From an uncultured Alphaproteobacteria bacterium (GTDB taxonomy: Bacteria; Pseudomonadota; Alphaproteobacteria; HIMB59; GCA-002718135): DNA of 64,000 bases. Below the pieces are notes generated by a model, which ran no database searches, was not told the origin of the DNA, and was given only the letters and a program-made list of their open reading frames with translations. Location: contig CACHLW010000002.1 in the NCBI GenBank assembly GCA_902580765.1, positions 1 through 64,000 on the forward strand. Reading direction: 5' to 3'. A program made the position numbers and the translations under genes. Below are positions 33,460 to 43,950 of this stretch, one piece after another (position 1 is the stretch's first letter; the number at the start of each line of letters is the position of its first letter).

Positions 33460-34841
33460 CTAGATTTCCGCCAAATCGTTCCTTTATCAGTATCTTCTAT
33501 TTCTATGCCTTTATCTTTTAATGTGTCCCTAATAGTATCTGCCAAATTAAAATTTTTACTGCGTCTAGCTTCATTACGTTCATTTATCAACCTTTCAATT
33601 TCTTCAGTATTTTCAGTATTTTTTTGATTATAGCCTAACCAATTTCCTGGATCATCTTCAAGAATACCTAATATTTTACCGGCAGAAAGAAGATTTTTTT
33701 TGATTTCTTTTTTTCTTTCATCAGATGCAGATGAAGCATCATTTGCTTCTTCATTAAGTTTTGCAATTACTTTAGGTGTATTCAAATCATCTAAAAATGA
33801 CTCCATTATAGAATCAGAAGGTAAGTTAGAATCTATTTCAACTTCTGACAGCTCTAATAGAACTCTATAAAGTCGATCTATCATTTTGCTATTTTGTTCA
33901 ATTATTTCTTCTGTCCAGTTCAGTGGCTGTTTGTAATGAGCTGACAACAATGTTAATCGCAAAACCTCTCCCTTGTATTTTTTATTGAGATCATGAACGA
34001 GTTTAATATTGCCAATTGACTTTGACATTTTTTCTCCCTCAACATTAACAAATCCATTATGAAACCAATAAGTTGCAAAATCTTTAGGATCTTTATTTTC
34101 AGATATGGAACAAGTTTGTGCTATTTCATTCTCATGATGTGGAAACACCAAGTCAATACCACCACTATGGATATCAAAAGGAAGGCCTAATGATTTTTCT
34201 GACATAACGGAGCACTCTAAATGCCATCCTGGTCTTCCAAATCCCCAAGGTGAATCCCAACCAGGTAAGGGTGTGGGAGATGGTTTCCATAAAATAAAAT
34301 CTGCTGGATCTTTTTTGAACGGCGCTACTTCAACACGGCTTCCAGCTATTTGTTCATCTCTATTTCTTTTTGAAAGAATTCCATAATTATTAAAACTTGG
34401 TACATGAAATAAAACATGACCCTCTTTTTCATAAGCTTTATTTTTATCAATTAATTTTTTTATCAACTCGATCATTTCTTTAATATGATCAGTTGCCCTT
34501 GGTTGTACATCAGGAAGATTAACGCCAAGTGCACTCATGTCATTATTGTAAATCTCTGTATATTTATTTGTGATAACACTAATGTCCTCACCTGTTTCTC
34601 TAGAAGCCTCTATAATCTTATCATCAATATCAGTGATATTAGATACATAGGTCACTTGTTTAAATTGTGTTTTTAATACACGGACTAATAAATCATTTAC
34701 AACTGCCATACGCGCATTACCAATGTGCGCAAAATTGTAAACAGTTGGACCGCAAGCATATATTCTTACATGATCTGGATTAACTGGTTTAAAAAATTCT
34801 TTTTTACCACTTAATGTGTTTTGTAACTGTAATGACATCAA
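33456..34841 (-). CDS. cysS: Cysteinyl-tRNA synthetase
   Basis: [36 protein letters not shown]. Confidence 0.99.
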   Translation of the reverse strand: MMSLQLQNTLSGKKEFFKPVNPDHVRIYACGPTVYNFAHIGNARMAVVNDLLVRVLKTQFKQVTYVSNITDIDDKIIEASRETGEDISVITNKYTEIYNNDMSALGVNLPDVQPRATDHIKEMIELIKKLIDKNKAYEKEGHVLFHVPSFNNYGILSKRNRDEQIAGSRVEVAPFKKDPADFILWKPSPTPLPGWDSPWGFGRPGWHLECSVMSEKSLGLPFDIHSGGIDLVFPHHENEIAQTCSISENKDPKDFATYWFHNGFVNVEGEKMSKSIGNIKLVHDLNKKYKGEVLRLTLLSAHYKQPLNWTEEIIEQNSKMIDRLYRVLLELSEVEIDSNLPSDSIMESFLDDLNTPKVIAKLNEEANDASSASDERKKEIKKNLLSAGKILGILEDDPGNWLGYNQKNTENTEEIERLINERNEARRSKNFNLADTIRDTLKDKGIEIEDTDKGTIWRKSR

Positions 34842-34849
34842 TATAATTT

Positions 34850-35272
34850 TTAATAATTAAGTTCTATTACCACGGGTTCGCCATGAACTAAAATGATTGC
34901 GGCTTTTTCAAATGATGGAGGACCTTTTGGTTGATAATTATTACTAAAGGCAAAACCTTCTTTTGGTCTCCAGAATAATCCAGTCTTTAATTTTCCATCT
35001 GAATCTTCATCGTGATAGGCAACAATTGCTATTTTTCCTTCATGTATCTTACTCAAAGGAACTACAACTTTACCCTTTTGCACTCTTTTTCTAAGGCTCT
35101 CAATTGCTAATTCTTCATCCAAAAAGCTCTCTTTTGAGTCATATATCTTAACATCAATGTAGCCATCACCATGTTCTACATTTGGAAAAATGATAGTTCC
35201 ATGTGCAAAAAGACCTAAAGACCATGTGACTGTTAAGCCAAAAAAGAATATTTTAGTAAAAAAACTTTTCAT
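34850..35272 (-). CDS. DUF2141-like secreted protein
   Basis: Signal peptide; IVAYHDEDSDGKLKTGLFWRPKEGFAFSNN. Confidence 0.75.
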   Translation of the reverse strand: MKSFFTKIFFFGLTVTWSLGLFAHGTIIFPNVEHGDGYIDVKIYDSKESFLDEELAIESLRKRVQKGKVVVPLSKIHEGKIAIVAYHDEDSDGKLKTGLFWRPKEGFAFSNNYQPKGPPSFEKAAIILVHGEPVVIELNY

Positions 35273-35300
35273 ATAAGTATCCTAATTATAATAGAATCAA

Positions 35301-36506
35301 GTGCTGAACAATAAAGAATATCTAAATAGACTATATCAATCAGATAAACCTCTTATAATTTATAAAACTGATAAGGGTTATGACATCTATACTGATTTTT
35401 CTAGAAGAATTATTATTAATAAAAAAAATCTAAAATATTTTCTTAATATTCAATCAAAATCAAAAAAATCTAAGATTGAAGAATTGAATTGTTATGTTGG
35501 TTTCTTTGGTTATAAATTTCTTTGTGAAAATATAGGAATAAAGTTTCCAAAACAGCGATCTAAAAATTTTCATAGCAGTGTATTTTACAAGCCACAAACT
35601 AAAATTAGTATTGGTAAAAAAATAATAATCAAAAGTATTAAACCCAATTTTAGAAATATAAGTATAAATACAAAAAAATATTTACAGTTAAATAAAAAGT
35701 TTAATCTTAATTTATCTTTAAAGCAGTACTCTAAGATATTTAATGATTTCTCTAAAAATATTAAACAGGGAAAAACTTATCAAATTAAAATAGCTCAAAC
35801 ATATTCGAAAAAAGGTAATATCAATTCTATTGATCTTTTTTGGAAGCTAATGAAAATGAATGAATCGCCTGAAAGCTTTCTTATCAGGGATAAAGACTAT
35901 AATATCGTAAGTTGTTCACCAGAGACACTCATATTGAAAAAAAATAACACAATTAGAACTAAACCTATTGCTGGAACATTAAGAAAAACAAAGCAGTTAA
36001 ATAAAAATAAAGCTCTCGCATTCTTTAGAAGAAATGAAAAAGAAACCAAAGAACATAATATGATTGTTGATATGGAAAGAAATGATCTGTCTAAAATTTG
36101 TAAAACTGGATCTGTAAAAATAGATAAACTAAAAAAAGTTGAAGAGTATCGAGATCTTTTTCATTACGTTACGACAATCAAGGGAGTTATAAAAAATAAA
36201 ATGAGTAACCATGATATAATTTCTTCTTTAATGCCTGGCGGTTCAGTCATTGGTTGTCCAAAAATTAGTACTATTCAACTTCTAAATAGAAAAGAAAAAT
36301 TTGACAGAAATATTTATACAGGCAGTTTTGGAATTATACATTCAAATGGTGATATGCGATTTAATATAATGATTAGAACGCTACTTAATTTTAAAAATGA
36401 TATCGAATTATCAGTTGCTAGTGGTGTGATCTTAGGCAGTACCGCAAAAAAAGAATATAATGAAAATTATATTAAAGCTAAATCACTTTTAGATCTATTT
36501 AACTAA
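35301..36506 (+). CDS. pabB: Aminodeoxychorismate (or anthranilate) synthase component I, chorismate-binding
   Basis: RTKPIAGTLRKT; EHNMIVDMERNDLSKI; MPGGSVIGCPK; pab/fol operon context favours PabB. Confidence 0.8.
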   Translation: MLNNKEYLNRLYQSDKPLIIYKTDKGYDIYTDFSRRIIINKKNLKYFLNIQSKSKKSKIEELNCYVGFFGYKFLCENIGIKFPKQRSKNFHSSVFYKPQTKISIGKKIIIKSIKPNFRNISINTKKYLQLNKKFNLNLSLKQYSKIFNDFSKNIKQGKTYQIKIAQTYSKKGNINSIDLFWKLMKMNESPESFLIRDKDYNIVSCSPETLILKKNNTIRTKPIAGTLRKTKQLNKNKALAFFRRNEKETKEHNMIVDMERNDLSKICKTGSVKIDKLKKVEEYRDLFHYVTTIKGVIKNKMSNHDIISSLMPGGSVIGCPKISTIQLLNRKEKFDRNIYTGSFGIIHSNGDMRFNIMIRTLLNFKNDIELSVASGVILGSTAKKEYNENYIKAKSLLDLFN

Positions 36507-37063
36507 TGATTTATCTCATCGATCACGAAGATTCATTCACATACAATTTAGCTCATCTACTAGATAGTATTGAGCCAACATTTGTTTCAAATTATTATGA
36601 AATAGATCAAACAAAACTAGAAAAATCTTCGACCATCGTTCTTTCACCAGGCCCTGGTGAACCTAAAGATTATCCATTAACAACCAAGATTTATAACAAA
36701 TATAAAGGAAAGAAAAAAATATTAGGTATATGTTTAGGTTTCCAACAAATAGTTTTTTGTGAAGGAGCTAAAATAGTTCAACAAAAAAATATTCTTCATG
36801 GTTATCAAAGTCAAATAAAAGTTATTAACGAAAAATCAATTTTTAAAAAAAATTTTAATTTCCTTGGAGGTCGATATCATTCCTTAAAAATGGCTGAACC
36901 ATTTGTTTCTCAGTCAATGATAATTACAATGCGTTGTGTAAAAACAAATGTAGCAATGGCGGTTGAAGATGATATTAATAAAGTCTATGGATTACAGTTT
37001 CACCCAGATTCATTTTTAACTCCACATGGAAAATATCTTATTAAAAAAATCCTTTCACGCTAA
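36506..37063 (+). CDS. pabA: Aminodeoxychorismate/anthranilate synthase component II (glutamine amidotransferase)
   Basis: IDHEDSFTYNLAHLL; SPGPGEP; GICLGFQQ; QFHPDSFLT. Confidence 0.88.
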   Translation: MIYLIDHEDSFTYNLAHLLDSIEPTFVSNYYEIDQTKLEKSSTIVLSPGPGEPKDYPLTTKIYNKYKGKKKILGICLGFQQIVFCEGAKIVQQKNILHGYQSQIKVINEKSIFKKNFNFLGGRYHSLKMAEPFVSQSMIITMRCVKTNVAMAVEDDINKVYGLQFHPDSFLTPHGKYLIKKILSR

Positions 37064-37781
37064 GAATTTTAAATTACTTAAGTTCAATTCTCTTTGGGGG
37101 TATAAGGGTATCTTTACAACCATTAGACTTTTTGGCAAAGAGCCAAATTTTATCTTATTTGATCAGCATTTAAAAAAACTAAATAAAGATTTAAGATACT
37201 TTGGCATTGATGTTAAAATTTCAAAAAATTTTTTAACTAATTTTTTAAATAAATATTCTAAAATTAAAAATTACGACCACCTATTAAGAATTGCAGTCAC
37301 AAAAAAAATAATCTCATTATCTGTACGTAAACGAAACAAAGATCATAAGTATTTTACTGCAAAATTTTTTAGATTCCAACGGGCTTTACCTAACTTCAAA
37401 AACTTACAGTACAAAAAAATAATTTCTTTACAAAAAAAAATTAATTTACAAAAAGAAGAGATCCTTTTTTATTTTAACAATAAAATTTTAGAAGGTTCTA
37501 CGACCAATTTAATTTTTGTAAACAGTAATAAATTATTCATTCCAAAAAATTACTATTATCATGGAATTACCTTAGAATACCTAATTAAAAATCTACCTTA
37601 TAAAATTCATAGAACAGATATAAATATTTCTAGTCTACATCAATTTAGTGAAATACTTTTAGTTGGCTCTGGTAAAGGTGTGGTTAGTATTTCTTTTATT
37701 AAACAATTTAATTGGTATAGGTCTTCAATGAAAATATATAATTTTTTATCAAAAAAATATTCAAAAATATTATTGAAATGA
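37026..37781 (+). CDS. pabC: Aminotransferase class IV, probable aminodeoxychorismate lyase
   Basis: YKGIFTTIRLF...LFDQHLKKLN...ILEGSTTNLIFV; operon context; start overlaps pabA. Confidence 0.75.
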   Translation: MENILLKKSFHAKNFKLLKFNSLWGYKGIFTTIRLFGKEPNFILFDQHLKKLNKDLRYFGIDVKISKNFLTNFLNKYSKIKNYDHLLRIAVTKKIISLSVRKRNKDHKYFTAKFFRFQRALPNFKNLQYKKIISLQKKINLQKEEILFYFNNKILEGSTTNLIFVNSNKLFIPKNYYYHGITLEYLIKNLPYKIHRTDINISSLHQFSEILLVGSGKGVVSISFIKQFNWYRSSMKIYNFLSKKYSKILLK

Positions 37782-38596
37782 AATTAGGGAAATATAATTT
37801 TAAACTAACTAGTCCAACGGTAATGGGAATATGCAATGTTACCCCTGACTCTTTTAGTGATGGTGGAAAGAGTTTTAAAAGTTCAGATGCACTAAATAAT
37901 ATTAAAGAAATGGTTAAAAATGGAGCAAGTATTATTGACATTGGGGCAGAAAGTACAAGACCTGGCTCAGATCCATTAACACATAAAGAAGAAGTTAAAA
38001 GATTAGACCCCATATTAAAAAAATTACCAAAAAATAAATTTATTATATCGGTTGATACTAATAAAATTGAAACTCAAGAATATGCATTGAATATGGGAGC
38101 ACATATTATAAATGATGTTTTCGGCGGCTCAGAAGATTTATTCTTTTTAACTAAAAAATTTAAAACTGGTTTAATTTTAATGCACACACCTGCGCCACCC
38201 AAAACTATGCAAAAGAAAATACACTCATATAATAACGTTGTACAAGATATTAAAAAAATATTTCTTCAGAAAATTAAACAATTAGAAAAAATAAAAATTC
38301 CTTCATCCAAAGTTTGGTTTGACCCAGGTATTGGTTTTGGTAAAAATTTAAAACAAAATATAGAAATCATGCAAAAAATTAATCAATTTAAGTTTAAGGG
38401 ATATGGATTATTATTAGGATCATCTAGAAAAAGCTGGATCAACTTCATAGATAAGAGTGAAACAAATCAAAGATTGGGAGGTTCAATCGCTTCTGCATTA
38501 TATTGTTATCAAAAGGGAGTTGATATATTTAGAGTTCACGACATAAAAGAAACGTCTCAATCATTAAAAATTTTTGAAAAACTATGTTCAAAGTAG
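37778..38596 (+). CDS. folP: Dihydropteroate synthase
   Basis: VMGICNVTPDSFSDGGKS; IDIGAESTRPGS; GSSRKSW. Confidence 0.97.
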   Translation: MKLGKYNFKLTSPTVMGICNVTPDSFSDGGKSFKSSDALNNIKEMVKNGASIIDIGAESTRPGSDPLTHKEEVKRLDPILKKLPKNKFIISVDTNKIETQEYALNMGAHIINDVFGGSEDLFFLTKKFKTGLILMHTPAPPKTMQKKIHSYNNVVQDIKKIFLQKIKQLEKIKIPSSKVWFDPGIGFGKNLKQNIEIMQKINQFKFKGYGLLLGSSRKSWINFIDKSETNQRLGGSIASALYCYQKGVDIFRVHDIKETSQSLKIFEKLCSK

Positions 38597-38928
38597 AAAT
38601 TAAAAATTTATCCATCAGTGCAAATATAGGTATCACTGCTCAAGAGAGAAAGAAAAAACAGTTGTTAAAGGTAACATTAGAATTTAGTTATCCTGTTAAA
38701 AACTCACTAGATTTAAATAATATAAATAATGTGAAGGATTATTCATCTATTACTAAATATTTAAAAACTTTCATAAAGGAATCTCAATCACATACTCTTG
38801 AGAATTTAATAATAAAAACATCCAATGTTCTTGAAAAAAAATTTAAAATTAAAAAAGTTAAAATTACAATTAATAAAACAGCTGTAGCAAAAAAATATGG
38901 AGCTGACTCACTAAGTGTATCAAACTGA
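38584..38928 (+). CDS. folB: Dihydroneopterin aldolase
   Basis: ISANIGITAQERKKKQLLKVTLEF; SHTLENLI; operon position. Confidence 0.87.
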   Translation: MFKVEIKNLSISANIGITAQERKKKQLLKVTLEFSYPVKNSLDLNNINNVKDYSSITKYLKTFIKESQSHTLENLIIKTSNVLEKKFKIKKVKITINKTAVAKKYGADSLSVSN

Positions 38929-39415
38929 AACAATAATCGCACTTGGCTCAAATCTAGGTAATGCTATATTTAATTTACGGTGTGCTGTTAGAGAGTTAAA
39001 AAATATTGGTAATATAAAAAAATTTGCAAATATTTATGTTTCTTCTCCTTATGGATACAAATCGCAAAGTAATTTTTTTAACACCGCAATAAAACTATTA
39101 ACCAACCAGCAGCCATTAGAATTAATAAATAATATTTATGAAATTGAAAAAAAATTAAAAAAAAATAAAAAAATTATCAATGGTCCAAGAAACATTGATT
39201 TGGATATTATTTTTTTTGGCAAACAAATATTTAATAAAAAAAATTTAATAATTCCTCACCCAAGAGCAGCTGAAAGGGATTTTGTATTATATCCAATACT
39301 TGATATTGATCCATTTTTTAGACATCCGCTTGAAAAAAAATCAGTAAAAGTCTTATCGCAAGAGTTGCAAAATAAATATATTATTAAACGTTTATCCTAC
39401 CGAAATTTGATTTAA
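38915..39415 (+). CDS. folK: 2-amino-4-hydroxy-6-hydroxymethyldihydropteridine diphosphokinase
   Basis: IIALGSNLGNAIFNLR; GPRNIDLDIIFFG; PHPRAAERDFVLYPI; GTG start. Confidence 0.95.
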   Translation: MYQTETIIALGSNLGNAIFNLRCAVRELKNIGNIKKFANIYVSSPYGYKSQSNFFNTAIKLLTNQQPLELINNIYEIEKKLKKNKKIINGPRNIDLDIIFFGKQIFNKKNLIIPHPRAAERDFVLYPILDIDPFFRHPLEKKSVKVLSQELQNKYIIKRLSYRNLI

Positions 39416-40042
39416 AAAATCTTTGAGTTTTGATTTGGAAATTAAATTTCTCTGATTTTTCAAGCTTCTAGAAATATCTAATCCAAAAGGTGTTATTTGT
39501 TTTAGAATATTGGAAACATTTTTTTTATCTATACCGCCACCAATATAAACTGGAATATTTTTACTTTTTATAAACTGTATTTGTTTAATACTTTTTCTCA
39601 ATGAATACTTTTTAATACTCTTTTTCCTATAAACATTCATATCAAAATAAATAACATCAACAATTTTTCTAATTGATTCAATGTATTTTTTATCAAAATT
39701 TTCTGGATTAATTGCAATACCAATTTTTAATCTTCTAAATATTTTTTTTATTTTTAATAAATCTTTTTTGGGAAAATGATATGAACATGAAATTGTCTTT
39801 GGTTTTGTAAAATCTATTTGCTCTATTAGCTTGTCTAAAGATACATACCGAGTCAGAAGCACTGATTCTATCTTATAATTTTTACATTCTTTAATTAATG
39901 ATTGTATTTTTTTATCACTAACTGTGTTTGGTCCATTCAAATTTTTACTTGCAAAACCCAATGATTTTATTTTATTTTTATGTGCCACTTCAACAGATTT
40001 TACATTTGTTATGCCACAAATTTTTAGAGGTATATTTTTCAT
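39392..40042 (-). CDS. trpF: Phosphoribosylanthranilate isomerase
   Basis: LKICGITNVKSVEVA...YIGGGIDKKNV...GLDISRSLK. Confidence 0.88.
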   Translation of the reverse strand: MKNIPLKICGITNVKSVEVAHKNKIKSLGFASKNLNGPNTVSDKKIQSLIKECKNYKIESVLLTRYVSLDKLIEQIDFTKPKTISCSYHFPKKDLLKIKKIFRRLKIGIAINPENFDKKYIESIRKIVDVIYFDMNVYRKKSIKKYSLRKSIKQIQFIKSKNIPVYIGGGIDKKNVSNILKQITPFGLDISRSLKNQRNLISKSKLKDFLNQISVG

Positions 40043-40092
40043 TAAATTTTATTTTAAAAATTATAAATATATGTAAACTATTTTTTTTATAT

Positions 40093-41529
40093 ATGTCATT
40101 AAGTTTTTATAGACGAGTAGCCTTTGGCCTGTCGCCAAATGAAAAACCAGATAAAGATCCTCTTAATTGGGCAATAAATCAATTAGATACCATACCTGAT
40201 CTGTTGTGGCCTGGAACAATCCCAACAGAAAAAGGTTTAAGAAAAAAATATGGTGAATGGGTCTACGGAGATAGAGAAGTTTTAAGAAAAAAATTCAAAA
40301 ATGATAAACATGCGTATAGAAAAGCAAAAGATGAATTAAGAATAAAAACTGGTGAAAGATATTATGAATTAAATGAACATGCTATTCGTCATTTTCAAAC
40401 AAAGTATTCCAAACAACCTGTTTTCGAGCGTTTCTGGCTTTTTTGGGGAAATCATTTTGCAATAAGTGAAAAAGATTTTCTAGCAGAGTTTAGTACCGGA
40501 CCTTATCAACGTGAAATTATTAGACCTAACATGGTTAAAACTTTTGAAGAAATGGTTCAGTCAGTTACAACTTCATGGTGTATGATTCACCACCTTGATA
40601 ATTCAGAATCTTTTGGTCCTAATTCTAAAAAAGGAATGGAGTGGGGAGAAACAATAAATGAAAATCATGCAAGAGAATTATTAGAGTTACATACAGTATC
40701 TCCAAATGCTGGATACACACAGGAAGATGTGATTCAATTAGCCTATATCATGACAGGTTGGGCTCACAAATGGGATAGAAAAAATTTAGAAACCGGCGAT
40801 ATATGGTTTGATCAAGAAATGCATCAAAAAGGAGATAAAATTGTTTTAGGAGTTAAATATAAAAATGACGCAAAAAGAGAACTTGCTAAAGTAATTCATG
40901 ATTTGGCAACTCACCCAATCTGTATCAAATTTGTTTCAACAAAATTATGCAGGCATTTTATTACAGATGAACCAACAGAAGAAATGATAAACCCAGTTAT
41001 AGAAGCATGGAACAAATACAATGGCAGCTTAATTGAAATTCACAAAGCAGTTATAACGCAAGCTTACAAGTATAATGAGATTACACATAAATTTCATCCA
41101 CCTGAAATATGGTTAATGCAATTATCAAGAATGTTTGATTTAAATATTCCACTTTCTTTTGAAAAAATGAATTATACTTTCAAGTCAAAGCCAAATAACA
41201 GACAAAGACAATTATCATGGATACTTAGAGAAATAGGCCATTCACCTTATCGTGCCAAACAACCTAATGGTTGGAGTGATTTGGAGGTAGATTGGGTATC
41301 GCCAGAATTATTATTACGCCGCTTTTGGTTTGCTTCAGTTGAACTTCCAATGCTTGTTAAATCTGGAAACAGATCCCATGGTTTTATTTTATCTTGTCTT
41401 AAAAATAATTTTGAAGATCATAAAAATATGGCGTCTCTTATTGATAATTTTAGATTTGGCACATCAGATTATGATTTAGGGCAAAAGTATGGAGTCATTT
41501 GTAATTTGCCAGGAGTATTAAAAATATGA
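40093..41529 (+). CDS. DUF1800-family protein (track ORF begins at 39928; Met at 40093 preferred)
   Basis: RVAFGLSPN; ENHARELLELHTVSPNAGYTQEDVIQLAYIMTGW; paired with DUF1501. Confidence 0.88.
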   Translation: MSLSFYRRVAFGLSPNEKPDKDPLNWAINQLDTIPDLLWPGTIPTEKGLRKKYGEWVYGDREVLRKKFKNDKHAYRKAKDELRIKTGERYYELNEHAIRHFQTKYSKQPVFERFWLFWGNHFAISEKDFLAEFSTGPYQREIIRPNMVKTFEEMVQSVTTSWCMIHHLDNSESFGPNSKKGMEWGETINENHARELLELHTVSPNAGYTQEDVIQLAYIMTGWAHKWDRKNLETGDIWFDQEMHQKGDKIVLGVKYKNDAKRELAKVIHDLATHPICIKFVSTKLCRHFITDEPTEEMINPVIEAWNKYNGSLIEIHKAVITQAYKYNEITHKFHPPEIWLMQLSRMFDLNIPLSFEKMNYTFKSKPNNRQRQLSWILREIGHSPYRAKQPNGWSDLEVDWVSPELLLRRFWFASVELPMLVKSGNRSHGFILSCLKNNFEDHKNMASLIDNFRFGTSDYDLGQKYGVICNLPGVLKI

Positions 41530-42677
41530 ACTGCACAAGAAGAAATTTTTTAATTGGAGGATCAACAACATTGTTTCTTTCTGGATATTTTCCAAAAATA
41601 AGTTTCGCTTCAATGCAGAAAAAAAATCTAATTATTATATCACTTCGTGGAGGAATGGATGGTTTAACAGCTGTTCCTGTTATTGGAGATAAACGTCTCA
41701 AAAAATTAAGAAAAAAACTCATTTTGGAAGACGTTCTTAATTTGAACAGCGACTTCGGCCTTCATCCTAAATTAGAAATTTTTCATAAACTCTGGCAAAA
41801 AAATCAAGCGGCATTTGTTCATGCAACAAATATTCCTTACACGGGCAGATCACATTTTGATGGACAAAATTTAATGGAAACTGGAGCACACATTCCATAC
41901 AAAGAAAAAACGGGATGGCTTGGTAGGGGATTACTAGCTTCAAATATTATAGGAAAAGGTTTGGCAATATCTTTACCAATGCCACTCTTATTAAGAGGTG
42001 TGCCACAGAATAATAACTTCTTCCCATCACCAGATTTTGTTGAAACAAAGTTAATAGATCAAATTTATAATGAATTTAAGGGTGAGCATAACGAGCTAAT
42101 TAAATCTACACTTGATACAATTAGACAAAGACCATTGTCTATGCAAATAGCTACTGACTCTGATGATAGAAAAAAACTTGCTCTTGAAGCTGCTAAACAA
42201 TTAAAAGATCAAAGTGGTCCTCGAGTTGCTGTATTTGATTTAGATGGTTTTGATACCCATGCTGCTCAAGGAGGCGTTGATGGAGCGCATGCTGATGAAC
42301 TAGAAGAAGTAAATAAAATTGTTACTATTTTACATGAAAATCTTGGTCAAGCGTTTGATAATACTCTTATTCTTACTCTAACTGAATTTGGCCGAACTAT
42401 AAAACAAAATGGAGGCTATGGAACTGAGCATGGATATGGAAGTGCAATACTAATAGCTGGAGGCTTGCTAAAAAAATCTCAAGTTTATACAGATTGGCCT
42501 GGACTAAAAAAGAAAGAATTATTTGAGGGAAGAGATCTAAATTCGACTATTGACTCAAGGGCTGTTTATAATTCTGCAATGTCTGTTTGTTTTAACCAAG
42601 ATCCAGAATTTTTACGTAAAGAAGTTTTTTGGGGAGACGAACTTCCTGATTTGTCTCAAGAATTGTTTAAGATTTAG
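41526..42677 (+). CDS. DUF1501-family protein, Tat-like signal
   Basis: TRRNFLIGGSTTLFLSG; SLRGGMDGLTAVPV; FDLDGFDTHAAQGG; LTLTEFGRTIKQNGGYGTEHGYGSAILIAGG. Confidence 0.9.
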   Translation: MNCTRRNFLIGGSTTLFLSGYFPKISFASMQKKNLIIISLRGGMDGLTAVPVIGDKRLKKLRKKLILEDVLNLNSDFGLHPKLEIFHKLWQKNQAAFVHATNIPYTGRSHFDGQNLMETGAHIPYKEKTGWLGRGLLASNIIGKGLAISLPMPLLLRGVPQNNNFFPSPDFVETKLIDQIYNEFKGEHNELIKSTLDTIRQRPLSMQIATDSDDRKKLALEAAKQLKDQSGPRVAVFDLDGFDTHAAQGGVDGAHADELEEVNKIVTILHENLGQAFDNTLILTLTEFGRTIKQNGGYGTEHGYGSAILIAGGLLKKSQVYTDWPGLKKKELFEGRDLNSTIDSRAVYNSAMSVCFNQDPEFLRKEVFWGDELPDLSQELFKI

Positions 42678-42703
42678 AAATAAATAATTTTTTTAGTAAT
42701 TTC

Positions 42704-43120
42704 ATGTTAAACAACAATATGGTTTCAGAAAATTTTGATAGTTTATTCAAGGCTGCAAAAAAAGTTAGAGAGCAAGCTCATGTGCCTTATTCAAATTTTA
42801 AAGTAGGAGCAGCTTTTCTAACAGAAGATAGTAAAATTATTACTGGTTGTAATGTTGAAAATGCTGCCTATCCTCAATCCCAGTGTGCCGAAGCAACTGC
42901 AATTGGAAATATGATATCTAATGGAAACAAAAAAATTTTAGAAGTTGTGGTTATAGGTTCAGGTGAATTATTATGCTCACCCTGTGGTGGTTGTAGACAG
43001 AGGTTAAGAGAATTTGCTACTTTAGATACTAAGATTCATATGTGTAATGAAAATGGTCATATGAAAACATCTACGCTCGAAGAATTACTTCCAGATTCTT
43101 TTGGCCCAGAGAATCTTTAA
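42704..43120 (+). CDS. cdd: Cytidine deaminase
   Basis: HVPYSNFKVGAAFLTE; NVENAAYPQSQCAEATAI; CSPCGGCRQRL. Confidence 0.97.
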   Translation: MLNNNMVSENFDSLFKAAKKVREQAHVPYSNFKVGAAFLTEDSKIITGCNVENAAYPQSQCAEATAIGNMISNGNKKILEVVVIGSGELLCSPCGGCRQRLREFATLDTKIHMCNENGHMKTSTLEELLPDSFGPENL

Positions 43121-43950
43121 TGTTACCCTCGGCAAAAAAATTTTTAGAAATAACAAATAATACTTCACCCGATATTGCCGTAATTTTAGGAAGTGGACTA
43201 ACTAATTTTTTTGAAGAAAAAGATATTCAAGAATCAATCTCATATGAACAGTTAGCTGATTTTCCACAGCCAACTGTCAAAGGTCACGCAGGTAAATTAG
43301 TTTTAGGAAAAATAAATACTTTAAATGTTGTTTGTATGTATGGAAGATCACATATTTATGAAGGGCATAATCCTCAAAGTTTAGCTTCACCCATAAGAGT
43401 ATTAAAGGACATTGGGTCTAAGTTATTAGTTATTACAAATGCAGCAGGTAGTTTAGATGAAGCTATGCCGGCTGGCAGTTTAATGGCGATTAAAGATCAT
43501 ATTAACTGGAGTGGTTTTAATCCACTTATTGGACCTAATGCTGAAGAGTATGGCCCTCGCTTTCATGATATGAGTGATGGGTATCACAAGTTTTATAGAG
43601 ATCAGTTAATACAAGTCGCTAAAAAAATAGATCAAAAAATTTATGAAGGTATCTATTGTATGTACTCAGGACCAAATTTTGAAACTCCTGCTGAAATCAA
43701 TGCCTTAAAAGTAATAGGTGGAAATGCAGTTGGAATGTCTACAGTACCAGAAGTTTTAGTTGCTAATCATTGCGGACTTCCCGTTATTGGTATCAGCGTA
43801 ATCACCAACTTAGCTGCTGGTATGAATAAAACAAAATTAAGTCATCAGGAAACTTTAGAGAATGCAAGTTTAGCAGAGAACAATGTTTTAAATTTAATTA
43901 AACAATTTATACAAGAAGTTCAATTCGATGATACCTCAAGAGATAATTAG
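43120..43950 (+). CDS. Purine-nucleoside phosphorylase (PNP/MTAP family)
   Basis: IAVILGSGLTNF; GRSHIYEGH; TNAAGSLDEAMPAGSLMAIKDHINWSG. Confidence 0.95.
   Translation: MLPSAKKFLEITNNTSPDIAVILGSGLTNFFEEKDIQESISYEQLADFPQPTVKGHAGKLVLGKINTLNVVCMYGRSHIYEGHNPQSLASPIRVLKDIGSKLLVITNAAGSLDEAMPAGSLMAIKDHINWSGFNPLIGPNAEEYGPRFHDMSDGYHKFYRDQLIQVAKKIDQKIYEGIYCMYSGPNFETPAEINALKVIGGNAVGMSTVPEVLVANHCGLPVIGISVITNLAAGMNKTKLSHQETLENASLAENNVLNLIKQFIQEVQFDDTSRDN

Noticed and set aside
37487-37502. TTTTAGAAGGTTCTAC resembling the ICE palindrome
   Set aside because: Inside the pabC coding sequence, with different spacing from the two intergenic sites.
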